Origin: Thermoplasmata archaeon
GTDB lineage: Archaea > Thermoplasmatota > Thermoplasmata > Thermoplasmatales > Thermoplasmataceae
Reading direction: 5' to 3'
NCBI GenBank assembly: GCA_021799755.1
Contig: JAJYZU010000003.1
Coordinates: 1-24,826 of the forward strand
Length of the DNA stretch: 24,826 nt
Shown piece after piece: positions 6,846 to 15,746 of this stretch; positions within the stretch are counted from its first letter, which is position 1; every line of letters starts with the position of its first letter. Both the position numbers and the translations under genes were made by a program. The notes beneath the pieces are model-generated. The model had not been told where the DNA came from. It ran no database searches and saw only the letters and a program-made list of their open reading frames with translations.

Positions 6846-8162
6846 ATGGACGTTTTTGACAAGTTCTCCTTAAAGAAAATAGGGAAAATACAAAAAACTT
6901 CAATGGCGGCCATAGCATCACTGGAACATAGGGCATACCTGGCTGCAAACTCCTATTACAATTCAGATATGGCAGAACGTAGGAAGCTGATTGAGAAGTT
7001 TTCCGTCTCTCTTGATAGTTACTCCAATGAGCTGGCTGATCTTGTAACATCGGAGACGGGGAAACCTATAGAATATTCAAGAAATGAGTTGTCTGAATCC
7101 ATTCATGCACTGAAGACGATTGAATCCGCCATCACTGCTCAGGTAGACAAAGGTAATTTTTCAAACACAGGATCATTGCAAAGAAACCCAGCGTTAGCAG
7201 GTCCACTGATTTTCAAGGCATCATACGCTAACCCTGCTCTTGATTTTATAACGGCGTCAGGGATCAGTCTCTTTACTGGAAAATCACTGGTTTTTGTGCC
7301 TAGCATTATCGCTCCACTCTCTGCTTCGGTGATCCTGGAAAAATCGGTTGGAATATTCCCTGCTGATATGATCAATATTGCAAATGTTGACGAGGCAGGT
7401 TTTAACAAGCTTCTGACCTCTGTCAATTTTAATACATTTGGTTTTTCAGGAAAACCCTCTGATTTCAAAGATGTCATGAGGAAAGTAGGAATAAGAAGTT
7501 CTCTTTCCAGATATTACGAGAACTACCCTGTCATAATATGGGACGATGAAAATGTTGACAGGATCATAGAGGACGTCACAGCTTCCTCATTCTACGCCGG
7601 AAGTTGTTACTACAATAGAGCCTGGAAGGTGATAGTAAAGAGCGATATCATGGACTATGCCAAGAACAGGATGCTGGAGATTACCGGCAGAATCGGGGTT
7701 GGAGACCCAATGGATCCCTTGAACTCTATAGGTCCTGTGGCTGACAGTAATGAACTAGTTGCTGTTTCTGTCTTTTCCGGTATGGTAAAAAGCGATCTTG
7801 GAGAGACAGCCTTAGCTGGTAAAGTACAGGGTAACGTTATGGAACCAATGTTGGTGATACCAAGAAAAAGGATAGAATTCTCAGATCCAAATATCGGTGC
7901 CCCATTGACAATATTGACTAAGGCAGATTCCATTGAGGAAGCGATCACCATGGCAAACAATCGTCTGCCTGGATCCAATTGTTCCCTGTACATTGATCAT
8001 ATAGATACCATGAAGAGTGCGGTTGCCAGACTGAATTATGCCTCTGTGCATGTCAACGATTTGCCGGGGAAAAATGAAGTCCTATCAATGTTCATGGGAA
8101 TGTTCAACCAACCTATTTCAGATTTTGGCGATTTGGTCGCAAGAAACAGAATGATTATTTAA
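6846..8162 (+). CDS. Divergent aldehyde dehydrogenase superfamily protein
   Basis: The product is 438 residues and aligns along its length with the NAD(P)-dependent aldehyde dehydrogenase fold: TSETGKP near residue 68, GVGDPMDPLNSIGP (284-297), and an IGAPLTILTKADSIEEAITMAN segment near 370. The nucleophilic cysteine position is kept (YAGSCYYNR, C254). However, the oxyanion Asn of WNFP appears to be Ala (SYANP, A128), the KPS lysine is Val (FVPS, V151), and ELGGK is replaced by a segment with Arg at the general-base Glu position (about R222). Normal hydride-transfer chemistry is therefore doubtful. It may be an acyl-transfer enzyme, a specialised reductase or a non-catalytic homologue. An ATG at 6837 would add three residues; 6846 fits the TATA box at 6816-6825 as a leaderless start. 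Confidence 0.8.
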   Translation: MDVFDKFSLKKIGKIQKTSMAAIASLEHRAYLAANSYYNSDMAERRKLIEKFSVSLDSYSNELADLVTSETGKPIEYSRNELSESIHALKTIESAITAQVDKGNFSNTGSLQRNPALAGPLIFKASYANPALDFITASGISLFTGKSLVFVPSIIAPLSASVILEKSVGIFPADMINIANVDEAGFNKLLTSVNFNTFGFSGKPSDFKDVMRKVGIRSSLSRYYENYPVIIWDDENVDRIIEDVTASSFYAGSCYYNRAWKVIVKSDIMDYAKNRMLEITGRIGVGDPMDPLNSIGPVADSNELVAVSVFSGMVKSDLGETALAGKVQGNVMEPMLVIPRKRIEFSDPNIGAPLTILTKADSIEEAITMANNRLPGSNCSLYIDHIDTMKSAVARLNYASVHVNDLPGKNEVLSMFMGMFNQPISDFGDLVARNRMII

Positions 8163-8215
8163 ACGGGTTGCATTAAAAATGCTTATTTCCGACCATACAG
8201 GCCGGAATGCATATT

Positions 8216-9433
8216 TCATTGCCTGATGGGTTTCATACGTTTTATGACTTCATTTCCGAATTCTGAGCATTTGAGTGGTTTTATGTTAAGTACCCTTGCC
8301 AGATCCTGAGTCACTTTCTGGTCCTTGTATGCCATGGTAATTGCATTGTCAAGTATTTCTGAAGGGGCATCCCATCCGATGTGCTTTAGCATCATGGCTC
8401 CGGAGAGCATTATCGAAGTTGGATTTGCGATATCCATGCTGGCATATTTCGGAGCTGTTCCATGAACAGCTTCAAAGATCGCGTACACATCGCCAATGTT
8501 TGCCCCGGGAGCTATTCCAAGACCGCCAACCTGGGCAGCCAGTGCATCTGACAGATAATCCCCATTAAGGTTGGTAGTGGCTATGACATCATAATCTTCC
8601 GTTCGGGTCAGAACCTGCTGGAACATATTGTCCGTGATCCTGTCTTTTATCACTATCTTGTCGGAATATTTTTCCGGAGCTTTCAGGTATTCCTCTTCTG
8701 TGACGGTCTTGTCTTTGAACTCTGAGGCTGCAACTTCGTAACCCCATTCCTTGAAAGCCCCCTCAGTATACTTCATTATGTTTCCCTTGTGAACGAGTGT
8801 AACACTTCTCCTTTTGTTGCTTATAGCATATTTAATGGCCATTCTGACCAACCTGTTAGACCTGAACCTGCTTATGGGTTTCACACCGACTCCAGTATCA
8901 TCTGTTAGGTTGACAGAATAAGTATCTGCAAGAAATTTCCTGAATTTTGCTGCCTCCTCTGAATTGTACTTCCATTCTATGCCGGCGTACAGATCTTCGG
9001 TGTTTTCTCTGAAAACTACCATGTTCATTTTTTCCGGGTTCTTAACAGGAGAAGGGACGCCGGGAAAATACCTAACAGGTCTTATGTTAGCATAGAGATC
9101 AAACAATTGCCTTAGAGTGACGTTGAGGCTCCTGAACCCCTCGCCGATGGGGGTAGTAAGCGGACCCTTGAGAACTATAATAGACTTCCTTATCTCCTCA
9201 AGTGAATCCTGTGGAAGGTGTTGACCCGTGCTCTTATAGGCTTCTTCTCCAGCCAGAATTTTTTTCCACTCAATGTGCTTTGATCCACCGTAAGCAACTT
9301 CTACAGCTGCGTTTATTACTGAAATGGCCGTTCTTGAAATATCCGGGCCGATACCATCTCCCTCAATGTAACCAATGCTTGGGTTATCCGGGACGAAAAG
9401 TTCAGAATTATTTCTTATTTCGATAGATGCCAA
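8216..9433 (-). CDS. icd: Isocitrate dehydrogenase, NADP-type
   Basis: This 405-residue enzyme of the beta-decarboxylating dehydrogenase family converts isocitrate to 2-oxoglutarate in the citric acid cycle. Substrate residues are conserved: S102, N104 and R108 in RSLNVTLRQ, R118, R142 in FREN, and Y149. The metal-binding aspartates are D292 and D296 in NGDYLSD. The HGTAPKY segment (324-330) keeps the Lys-Tyr pair that selects NADP in the E. coli enzyme, so NADP is the expected cofactor. The start is a TTG (MASIE), and no nearby ATG fits the family. A TATA-like AGTATAATT on the minus strand at about 9462-9470 would give a leader of about 6 nt. It is convergent with the aldehyde dehydrogenase-like gene. 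Confidence 0.95.
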   Translation of the reverse strand: MASIEIRNNSELFVPDNPSIGYIEGDGIGPDISRTAISVINAAVEVAYGGSKHIEWKKILAGEEAYKSTGQHLPQDSLEEIRKSIIVLKGPLTTPIGEGFRSLNVTLRQLFDLYANIRPVRYFPGVPSPVKNPEKMNMVVFRENTEDLYAGIEWKYNSEEAAKFRKFLADTYSVNLTDDTGVGVKPISRFRSNRLVRMAIKYAISNKRRSVTLVHKGNIMKYTEGAFKEWGYEVAASEFKDKTVTEEEYLKAPEKYSDKIVIKDRITDNMFQQVLTRTEDYDVIATTNLNGDYLSDALAAQVGGLGIAPGANIGDVYAIFEAVHGTAPKYASMDIANPTSIMLSGAMMLKHIGWDAPSEILDNAITMAYKDQKVTQDLARVLNIKPLKCSEFGNEVIKRMKPIRQ

Positions 9434-9534
9434 ATTGATCCCTTGATAATCACTGATCGGAAATTATACTTTTGCCTGAGATTTAAGCCAAATTATAAAC
9501 AATAAAAATGAATTCAGAACCGTTCGATATCAAA

Positions 9535-9544
9535 TTATTTTTAT
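9535..9544 (+). promoter_or_regulatory. TATA-like box for the purA leader transcript
   Basis: TTATTTTTAT is centred about 26 bp upstream of 9566-9567. That places the predicted transcription start at the GTG of the leader ORF rather than at purA itself, which begins about 70 nt further on. Confidence 0.5.
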
Positions 9545-9566
9545 CCGTCAAGAAGATTGACTGGAG

Positions 9567-9641
9567 GTGAATTTGTTCAACTTAATTTTAGCTTCGGATG
9601 AAGCGGTTTTCACATACAAACGGAGATGCATGTGCATATGA
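9567..9641 (+). CDS. Putative 24-codon leader ORF translationally coupled to purA
   Basis: The ORF starts with GTG at 9567, or TTG at 9573 in the same frame, and ends with TGA at 9639-9641. That stop overlaps the purA ATG at 9638 as ATGA. Two initiation modes are possible. A TATA-like box at 9535-9544 lies at leaderless distance from the GTG. If transcription starts further upstream, GGAGGTGA (9563-9570) is a strong Shine-Dalgarno with good spacing to the TTG. The peptide starts NLFNLILASDE and ends RRCMCI; I recognise no family and see no obvious amino-acid-run attenuation signal. It may set purA translation by coupling or be a small protein. It could also be chance, since the only support is signals and geometry. 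Confidence 0.4.
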   Translation: MNLFNLILASDEAVFTYKRRCMCI

Positions 9642-10921
9642 TAACTATCGTACTGGGACTTCAGTTTGGGGACGAGGGAAAGGGGAAGATTACCGACTAC
9701 TTGAGCGAGAGATACGATTCTGTCGTCAGGTTCAACGGAGGGAATAATGCAGGGCATACTGTTGTGAGTGAACTGGGCAAGTTCAAATTTCACCTGCTTC
9801 CATCCGGCAGCCTGAGGGCTGGAGAAGTTGTGCTCGGAAATGGTATGGTCATAGATCCAATCAGCCTGGTGGATGAGATCGCGATGCTCAGGAAATCGAG
9901 ACCCCAGCTAAGGATACTGTTGAGCAAGAAGGCTCACGTTGTTTCAGAGATACACAGGTATCTCGACAAGGCAGAGGAATCCAGGAGGTCCTCCGGGAAC
10001 ATCGGCACAACCGCCAAGGGTATAGGGCCAACATATGAGGATAAGTACGCAAGAACAGGCATCAGAGTCATCGACCTGCTTTCTAGGGATTTGATCAAGC
10101 AGAAAATAGAGATTATCTATTCAATGAAGCAGTCTCTACTTGAAGATTCACCTTTTTCCATTGTGGCTGAGAGGGAAAAGGTGGCCGATCAGTTATATGA
10201 TGCCGGAAAAAGCCTTGAGAAATATATGTCCGATGTTCATAATGCGCTTCAACAGCATCTAGATCATGGGAAGAGCATTCTTTTCGAAGGCGCAAATGGT
10301 ACTCTACTTGATGTTGATTTTGGCATCTATCCATACGTAACCTCGTCGAACACCATTGCCGGAGCCGTCTGGTCAGGAACTGGATTCCCCGTGAGGAAAG
10401 TCGACAGAATAATAGGGGTCGTTAAGGCTTTCACATCAAAAGTAGGTTCAGGACCGTTTCCGACTGAGATTTCAGGGGGAGAGTCTGATTACCTTAGAGA
10501 AAAAGGGCAGGAATTTGGAACCACTACAGGTAGACCGAGAAGAATTGGATGGTTGGACTTCCCCCTCCTCAGGTACTCCATAAAGCTTAATGACGTAGAT
10601 ACCCTCGCAATTACCAGGCTGGATACACTTGGAGGCATAGATAAGCTGAAGATATGCGAATCTTATAGAATCAATGGCAGGACCGTGGATGAATTTGACG
10701 GATCAATGGATCTGAAGGCAGTAGAACCTGTATACGTTGATTTGAAACCCTGGAAAGCCCTGAACGAAAATGATGTTTTTGGATACGTGAAAGAAGGCTA
10801 TGAATCCCTGCCCGATGAAATGTATGATTACCTGCGCTACATAGAGGAGGGAACCGGAAAGAAGATAGAAGTGGCCTCAATAGGAGAGAACCGTGAAATG
10901 ACCATACACAGGAAGATATGA
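9638..10921 (+). CDS. purA: Adenylosuccinate synthetase
   Basis: The 427-residue product joins IMP and aspartate using GTP to form adenylosuccinate, the first committed step to AMP. The signature VLGLQFGDEGKGK is at residues 5-17 (catalytic D12), NGGNNAGHT (33-41) contains H40, and the GTTGRPRRIGW block is near residue 300. Numbering from the ATG at 9638 gives D12 and H40, close to E. coli D13 and H41, which favours this start over the ATG at 9626 (four extra residues). The ATG overlaps the stop of a short upstream ORF as ATGA. No adjacent purine gene is present (purB is not in the window). It is convergent with the ExoIII gene, whose stop lies 2 bp away. Confidence 0.96.
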   Translation: MITIVLGLQFGDEGKGKITDYLSERYDSVVRFNGGNNAGHTVVSELGKFKFHLLPSGSLRAGEVVLGNGMVIDPISLVDEIAMLRKSRPQLRILLSKKAHVVSEIHRYLDKAEESRRSSGNIGTTAKGIGPTYEDKYARTGIRVIDLLSRDLIKQKIEIIYSMKQSLLEDSPFSIVAEREKVADQLYDAGKSLEKYMSDVHNALQQHLDHGKSILFEGANGTLLDVDFGIYPYVTSSNTIAGAVWSGTGFPVRKVDRIIGVVKAFTSKVGSGPFPTEISGGESDYLREKGQEFGTTTGRPRRIGWLDFPLLRYSIKLNDVDTLAITRLDTLGGIDKLKICESYRINGRTVDEFDGSMDLKAVEPVYVDLKPWKALNENDVFGYVKEGYESLPDEMYDYLRYIEEGTGKKIEVASIGENREMTIHRKI

Positions 10922-10923
10922 TT

Positions 10924-11679
10924 CTATGAAACAATGAGTTGTAAAGGTGCGTGATCTGAACCCATCACGTCTTCCAGGATGGTGGATGACGTTATTCTTG
11001 ATAAAAGGGAAGAGGATGCGATAAAGTAGTCGATTCTCCAGCCTATATTTTTCTGCCGTGCGTTGTTCATGTTTGACCACCAACTGTAGTGGCCTCCCTC
11101 CTTAGTGAATATTCTGAAAGTATCCACCAGTCCAGCCTCCATGAAACTGCTGAATGAATCCCGCTCCTCTTTGGTAAAACCGTGAGTCCCTTCATTCTCC
11201 CTCGGTCTTGCTATATCAAGCTCCGTATGTGCAACGTTGAAATCCCCGCAGGCTATCACAGGCTTCTTCCTTTGAAGTTCTAGAATCATGTCAAGGAACA
11301 GCCTGTTAAAATCCGCCTTGAATCCAAGTCTCGCCAGGTCCCGTTGGGAATTTGGAAAATATGCGTTTACAAAGTAAATGTCGCCCACATCTGCGATCTG
11401 CAGTCTCCCTTCATCATCAAACCTGTTGTCACCAATGCCATTGGTCACGCTGATTCCGGGAATTCTTGAGAAAATTAATGTTCCACTGTATCCTTTCTTC
11501 TTAGCTGGGTTTATGAAACACCTGTACCCCTCTTCTGACAGTTCGGCTGGCATATCGAAATAATCGGACTTGACTTCCTGAACGGCCATAATGTCAGGTT
11601 TTGTTTTTATGACAAAATGGACCAGACCTTTCCTGGCAGCTGCTCTTATGCCATTGACATTCCAGGAAATCAATTTCAT
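10924..11679 (-). CDS. xth: Exodeoxyribonuclease III / AP endonuclease (Xth, ExoA family)
   Basis: This 251-residue Mg-dependent endonuclease/exonuclease/phosphatase-fold enzyme should cleave DNA at abasic sites in base excision repair and may also have 3'-5' exonuclease activity. Conserved catalytic parts are ISWNVNGIRA (N-terminal Asn), VQEVK (E35), NAYFPN (Y107), CGDFNVAH (D146, N148), WRIDYF (D217) and GSDHAPL (D242, H243). Length is typical. An ATG at 11691 (MVLKMK) would add four residues. The ATG at 11679 starts exactly at the family N-terminus MKLISWNVNG, and a TATA box (TATAAATA on the minus strand, 11711-11718) would place transcription start about 9 nt upstream of it. Confidence 0.94.
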   Translation of the reverse strand: MKLISWNVNGIRAAARKGLVHFVIKTKPDIMAVQEVKSDYFDMPAELSEEGYRCFINPAKKKGYSGTLIFSRIPGISVTNGIGDNRFDDEGRLQIADVGDIYFVNAYFPNSQRDLARLGFKADFNRLFLDMILELQRKKPVIACGDFNVAHTELDIARPRENEGTHGFTKEERDSFSSFMEAGLVDTFRIFTKEGGHYSWWSNMNNARQKNIGWRIDYFIASSSLLSRITSSTILEDVMGSDHAPLQLIVS

Positions 11680-11780
11680 CTTTAGAACCATATAGAATAT
11701 TCTGAGGCTTTATTTATAATAATTGAGCACACCATCATTCCCAATTTCCTTCCCTAAAAATGATTTCCCATAGAATATTG

Positions 11781-11796
11781 TTACATTTCAATGTAA
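11781..11796. promoter_or_regulatory. 16-bp perfect palindrome upstream of hutU (candidate operator)
   Basis: TTACATTTCAATGTAA has two perfect 7-bp arms with a 2-bp centre. It abuts the likely hutU TATA-like box AAAATTAATC at about 11796-11805 and lies about 38 bp from the start codon. This size and placement fit a dimeric regulator's operator controlling histidine catabolism. No regulator gene is adjacent. Confidence 0.4.
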
Positions 11797-11833
11797 AAAT
11801 TAATCACTTGCCAATCCATAAACAACGGATAAT

Positions 11834-13489
11834 ATGCACGAGAATGTTAGGGCCCCGAGGGGTAAGGCGTTAAACACTAAAGGCTGGCAGCAGGAAGGTG
11901 CGCTAAGGCTTCTCATGAATAATCTTGACCCGGATGTTGCAAAGGATCCTGAGAACCTGATCGTATACGGTGGAAAGGGAAAAGCGGCAAGGAACTGGGA
12001 TGCTTTCGATAAAATTGTGGAATCGCTGAAGTCAATGGACAACGACGAGACTCTGCTTGTTCAGTCAGGAAAGCCTGTTGGGATTTTCAAGACAAGTGCA
12101 GATGTACCGCGAGTTATAATATCAAATGCCCAGATAGTTCCGAAATGGGCTAATGACGATGTATTCTGGGAACTCGAAAGGAAGGGGTTAACAATGTTCG
12201 GCCAGATGACCGCAGGATCGTGGATCTATATAGGCACCCAGGGAGTATTGCAGGGAACCTACGAAACCCTATACGCTCTTGCAAGGAAGGAGTTCGGACA
12301 GGACGATCTTAAGGGTAAATGGGTACTTTCCTCTGGCCTTGGAGAGATGGGTGGAGCACAGCCACTGGCCATAACAATGAATAAAGGCGTCGGTATAATT
12401 GTGGAGATTGATGAGGCAAAGATAAAGAGGAGGCTACATGACAAGTATCTTGACGTGGAAACCGACTCCCTGGAAAAGGCCCTGAAGATGAAAGATGAGG
12501 CTATCCAGAGCGGAAAGTCAATCTCAATAGGGCTTCTGGGAAATGCGGCAACAGTATATACTGAACTTAACAGGATGGGTATAATTCCAGATGTTGTAAC
12601 GGATCAGACGGCAGCACATGACATCAATATAGGTTACATACCTGAAGGGATCACGCTAAGCGAAGCTGATTCATTAAGATCCTCTGATATAGATAGGTAT
12701 CATAAGATGGTATATTCTTCAATCGTGAAGGAGGTAAAGGCGATTCTCTGGTTTAAATCTAAGGGTTCCAGGGTGTTTGACTATGGCAACAACCTCAGAG
12801 GCAGAGCAAATGAAGCTGGGCTGAGGGATGCGTTCCAGATTCCCGGTTACGTGCCCGCGTACATAAGGGATCTCTTTGCAATCGGATCCGGACCGTTCAG
12901 ATGGGTGGCTTTGACAGGAGAGAAAGAAGACATCTACAGGATAGATGACCGGCTTATCCAGACATTTTCGAAGTCTAATCCTCATCTTGCTTCCTGGATT
13001 GCACTTGCAAAGGAAAGAGTGCATTTCCAGGGACTTCCCGCAAGAATATGCTATGCCGCCTATGGAGAAAGAGAACAGATTGGCCTGCTAATAAACGACA
13101 TGGTTCGCGACGGCACTGTAAGCGGACCGGTGGCAATAGGCAGGGACCACCACGATACTGGATCAGTCGCATCACCATACAGGGAAACTGAGGCGATGAA
13201 GGACGGCAGCGATGCTATCGCGGACTGGCCAGTCCTGAACGTTATCCTGAACGCCATATCAGGTGCTTCATGGGTATCTCTTCACCACGGTGGTGGAACA
13301 GGAATCGGAAATGCGATTCATGGTGGGTTTGTAATAGTGGCCGACGGAACATCCGATGCCGAGAAGAGAATAAGAAAGGTTCTTAACGCTGATCCCGGGC
13401 TTGGTGTTATAAGACATGCAGATGCTGGATATGAATCGTCTATAAACGTCATCAGGGCGAAGCCGAGATTCAGAACCCCGTACTTCTGA
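11834..13489 (+). CDS. hutU: Urocanate hydratase
   Basis: This 551-residue urocanase converts urocanate to imidazolone propionate in histidine degradation, using NAD+ as an electrophilic cofactor. The conserved [15 protein letters not shown] carries the active-site cysteine C406, equivalent to Cys410 of the Pseudomonas enzyme. Other hallmarks are [11 protein letters not shown] (45-55), FGQMTAGSW (122-130), [10 protein letters not shown] near 167, DQTAAHD near 257, [17 protein letters not shown] and [10 protein letters not shown] near the C-terminus. Length is normal. No hutH, hutI or hutG is in the window, so the pathway genes must be scattered. The promoter region shared with the divergent xth gene holds a perfect palindrome (11781-11796), a plausible control site. 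Confidence 0.96.
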   Translation: MHENVRAPRGKALNTKGWQQEGALRLLMNNLDPDVAKDPENLIVYGGKGKAARNWDAFDKIVESLKSMDNDETLLVQSGKPVGIFKTSADVPRVIISNAQIVPKWANDDVFWELERKGLTMFGQMTAGSWIYIGTQGVLQGTYETLYALARKEFGQDDLKGKWVLSSGLGEMGGAQPLAITMNKGVGIIVEIDEAKIKRRLHDKYLDVETDSLEKALKMKDEAIQSGKSISIGLLGNAATVYTELNRMGIIPDVVTDQTAAHDINIGYIPEGITLSEADSLRSSDIDRYHKMVYSSIVKEVKAILWFKSKGSRVFDYGNNLRGRANEAGLRDAFQIPGYVPAYIRDLFAIGSGPFRWVALTGEKEDIYRIDDRLIQTFSKSNPHLASWIALAKERVHFQGLPARICYAAYGEREQIGLLINDMVRDGTVSGPVAIGRDHHDTGSVASPYRETEAMKDGSDAIADWPVLNVILNAISGASWVSLHHGGGTGIGNAIHGGFVIVADGTSDAEKRIRKVLNADPGLGVIRHADAGYESSINVIRAKPRFRTPYF

Positions 13490-13549
13490 ATCCTGCGCAC
13501 AGGGCGATCGACTGAAAAGATTAATCTATAATTTAACGATGGATACTCA

Positions 13550-14641
13550 ATGACTCTGAAAGCTGTCATAATGGCTGGAGGAAAAGGTACGAGATTGCGA
13601 CCTATAACCTACTCGATTCCAAAGCCGCTTGTTCCAATAGCCGGGAAACCTTGCATTGGATTTGCTCTGGATTCCTATTTCAAGGCTGGAATCAGGGACG
13701 CAATCATAACTACCGGCTATAAATTTGAATCCCTGATTAATGGAGTGCTAGCTTTCAAGAATGAGAACCAGAACATCCTCTTTTCTGTTGAGAAGGAACC
13801 TGCGGGAACTGCAGGCAGCGTCAAGCTAGTATCAAAGTTCATCGATGATACCTTTATAGTGGGAAGCGGCGATACTCTTTCGGATTTCAACATAGGAGAA
13901 ATCATTAAGTTCCACAGGCAGAAGAAATCAAAACTGACCATAGTCCTTACCCGCGTTGACGACACATCTCAATTCGGCATAGTTGACCTGGCAGATGGGA
14001 TCGTTACAAGATTTCTGGAGAAGCCGTCACCTGACCAGTCATTTTCTAACCTGATAAATACAGGAATTTATGTTATGGAGCCTGAAATACTCGATTCAAT
14101 ACCATCCGGCAGACCCTATGATTTTGCCAAGGACCTGTTCCCAAAACTGCTGAAAGAGGGGTTGAGCATAACCGGCTACCCAGCTGAGGGAACCTGGCTC
14201 GATGCGGGCAGGCCAAAGGATATGATCCTAGCAAATCAGCTGATGACGGAAAAATACGGTACAAAGATAACCGGGAATGGCTTCACCGGGAAGGCCATAA
14301 TAAAAACGCCTATTGAAACCGCAGATAACCTTAGGGTTGATGGCCCAATTTACATAGGAGAAAATGTATCCATTGGAAAGAACGTTACCATAAGAGGTTC
14401 AGCCATATACAACAGCGTCAATATTGGAGATAACGTAACAATAGAGGATTCCATAATGATGGATAATACAAGGGTACAGAACGGTAGCAGAGTTGAGAAA
14501 TCAGTAATAATGAAGTATACCACAATTGGAGAGGAATGCGAGATCAGCGAAAGCGTGCTATCTCCAAAGCTCAACCTTCAGAGCAAGTCCAGAATTTATA
14601 ACGTGTCTCTTTCGTCGGAAATACTTGACGATGAAGTCTGA
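13550..14641 (+). CDS. Sugar-1-phosphate nucleotidyltransferase with left-handed beta-helix tail
   Basis: The 363-residue protein starts with the nucleotidyltransferase signature MAGGKGTRLRPITY...PKPLVPIAGKP (residues 8-34). It continues with a GSGDTLSD metal-binding region (about 105-112) and EGTWLDAGRPKD near 220, a glucose- or mannose-1-phosphate nucleotidyltransferase feature. From about residue 235 it carries hexapeptide repeats of a left-handed beta-helix (IGENVSIGKNVTIRGS, INI GDNVTIEDS-like turns). It should make an activated sugar (GDP-mannose, UDP- or dTDP-glucose) for S-layer or lipid glycosylation; the exact sugar is not readable. A TATA-like ATTAATCTATAATTT (13520-13534) gives a near-leaderless start. 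It stands alone, convergent with the coiled-coil gene. Confidence 0.88.
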   Translation: MTLKAVIMAGGKGTRLRPITYSIPKPLVPIAGKPCIGFALDSYFKAGIRDAIITTGYKFESLINGVLAFKNENQNILFSVEKEPAGTAGSVKLVSKFIDDTFIVGSGDTLSDFNIGEIIKFHRQKKSKLTIVLTRVDDTSQFGIVDLADGIVTRFLEKPSPDQSFSNLINTGIYVMEPEILDSIPSGRPYDFAKDLFPKLLKEGLSITGYPAEGTWLDAGRPKDMILANQLMTEKYGTKITGNGFTGKAIIKTPIETADNLRVDGPIYIGENVSIGKNVTIRGSAIYNSVNIGDNVTIEDSIMMDNTRVQNGSRVEKSVIMKYTTIGEECEISESVLSPKLNLQSKSRIYNVSLSSEILDDEV

Positions 14642-14694
14642 TGGTAAATTATTAGAAAATTACGCGTAAAATTTGAATTTCTACCTTATCAGAT

Positions 14695-15582
14695 TCAGAG
14701 AAAACCTGCCTTCTGAAGTATGAGGAGATCCTCTGTAGTCAACTGTTCGCCATTCTTGAATTTCTCAAACAGCGTTGTTGCTGTTTTCTGCAGCTCTCCC
14801 TCTTTCTCTTTTTTCTTGGTAGTCTTTGTCTTTGTCCGGATGCTTGATATCACTTTCTCCATGTCACGAAGGTCGTTCCTGGCCTGGATAAATGCTTCAT
14901 GTCTCCTTTCGGATTCCTGGCTTAGTTTGATGAACTGCTCATGGTATTCATCAGCTTTCTTCCTCACCTCATCAAGCTCCTGGAGCTGCGAATTGATGGA
15001 TTCGCTGATTTCTGTTATCTGGTTGGATATTCCTTCTATCTCTTTTTTCAAGGCTTCTCCCAGGTCTTTCTCTTTCTTAACCTGGTCATTGATTTCCCGG
15101 ATCTTGTCGTTACCTTCAAGTTCTACATCCCTCTGCTTCTTCATCTTCTTGATTTCGTTGGTAAGTTTCTTGATCTCTGAAACTATCTTCAGCTCCTCGG
15201 TCTTGTTAAGTTCAGTTGTTTGCTGCCTTATTTCCAGCCTCTGCAGCTCTTTTTCCCTCATCCTGAGATCCTTGGGATCAACGCCCTGAATATTTGACGT
15301 GTCCCTTATTCTACGGTATTCCTTCCTTAATTCCGAGAGCTTGGCATAGTGATCTTCCTTCTCTGCCCTCATTTTCTGGACCTTGTCAATAAGGTCGTTT
15401 TTCTCGGCGATTTTCTTCTTGACTTCCTCCCTCATTTCGCGCACTTTTGCATTAAGAATGTCCCTTTGCTCTGCAAAATGATGGCTGTCTTCCGAAGCCT
15501 CGTCACGCTTTCGGATTTCCTCATCGACAATTTTTCGAACAACGTCCCGTTTCTGCTCTATTTCTTGAAGGAGATCAGTCAT
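14695..15582 (-). CDS. Long coiled-coil protein (COG1340-like)
   Basis: The 295-residue protein is almost entirely charged heptad-like helix (about residues 1-260, dense in Glu, Lys, Arg and Gln, few prolines), so it should form a long coiled coil. A Lys-rich patch (KTKTTKKKEKEG, near 250) precedes a short C-terminal conserved-looking module, LFEKFKNGEQLTTEDLLILQKAGFL in outline (positions 14695-14772). This matches archaeal COG1340 coiled-coil proteins, which are conserved but of unknown function. No membrane segment or signal peptide is present. The short C-terminal EDLL.LQ.AG module may be the partner-binding part. It is convergent with the nucleotidyltransferase gene (53 bp gap). Confidence 0.85.
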   Translation of the reverse strand: MTDLLQEIEQKRDVVRKIVDEEIRKRDEASEDSHHFAEQRDILNAKVREMREEVKKKIAEKNDLIDKVQKMRAEKEDHYAKLSELRKEYRRIRDTSNIQGVDPKDLRMREKELQRLEIRQQTTELNKTEELKIVSEIKKLTNEIKKMKKQRDVELEGNDKIREINDQVKKEKDLGEALKKEIEGISNQITEISESINSQLQELDEVRKKADEYHEQFIKLSQESERRHEAFIQARNDLRDMEKVISSIRTKTKTTKKKEKEGELQKTATTLFEKFKNGEQLTTEDLLILQKAGFL

Positions 15583-15716
15583 GTTTACACATCGAATTAA
15601 AATTTTACCTTAATCTTGCTACACGATATATAATTTTCTACAAACAATGTGCTGACACGTGCACACTTTCCCAAGATATAGATACTGCATAACTTCCGAG
15701 AAAAAACCCAAGGATA

Positions 15717-15726
15717 GATTATAATC
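15717..15726 (+). promoter_or_regulatory. TATA-like box for the KDG-aldolase-like gene
   Basis: GATTATAATC is centred 26 bp upstream of the ATG at 15747. The spacing decides the start codon and predicts a leaderless mRNA. Confidence 0.55.
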
Positions 15727-15746
15727 ACTGCTTGGCATGTCAAAAA

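Noticed and set aside
8170..8182. Small hairpin GCATT-AAA-AATGC between the aldehyde dehydrogenase-like gene and icd, as a terminator.
   Set aside because: The 5-bp stem is A/T-rich and lacks a convincing T-run; archaeal termination does not require such hairpins.
13539..13553. Four-codon ORF (ATG GAT ACT CAA TGA) overlapping the nucleotidyltransferase start as ATGA.
   Set aside because: The TATA-like ATTAATCTATAATTT places transcription start near 13550, so the mini-ORF would not be fully transcribed; four codons with one overlap is easily chance.
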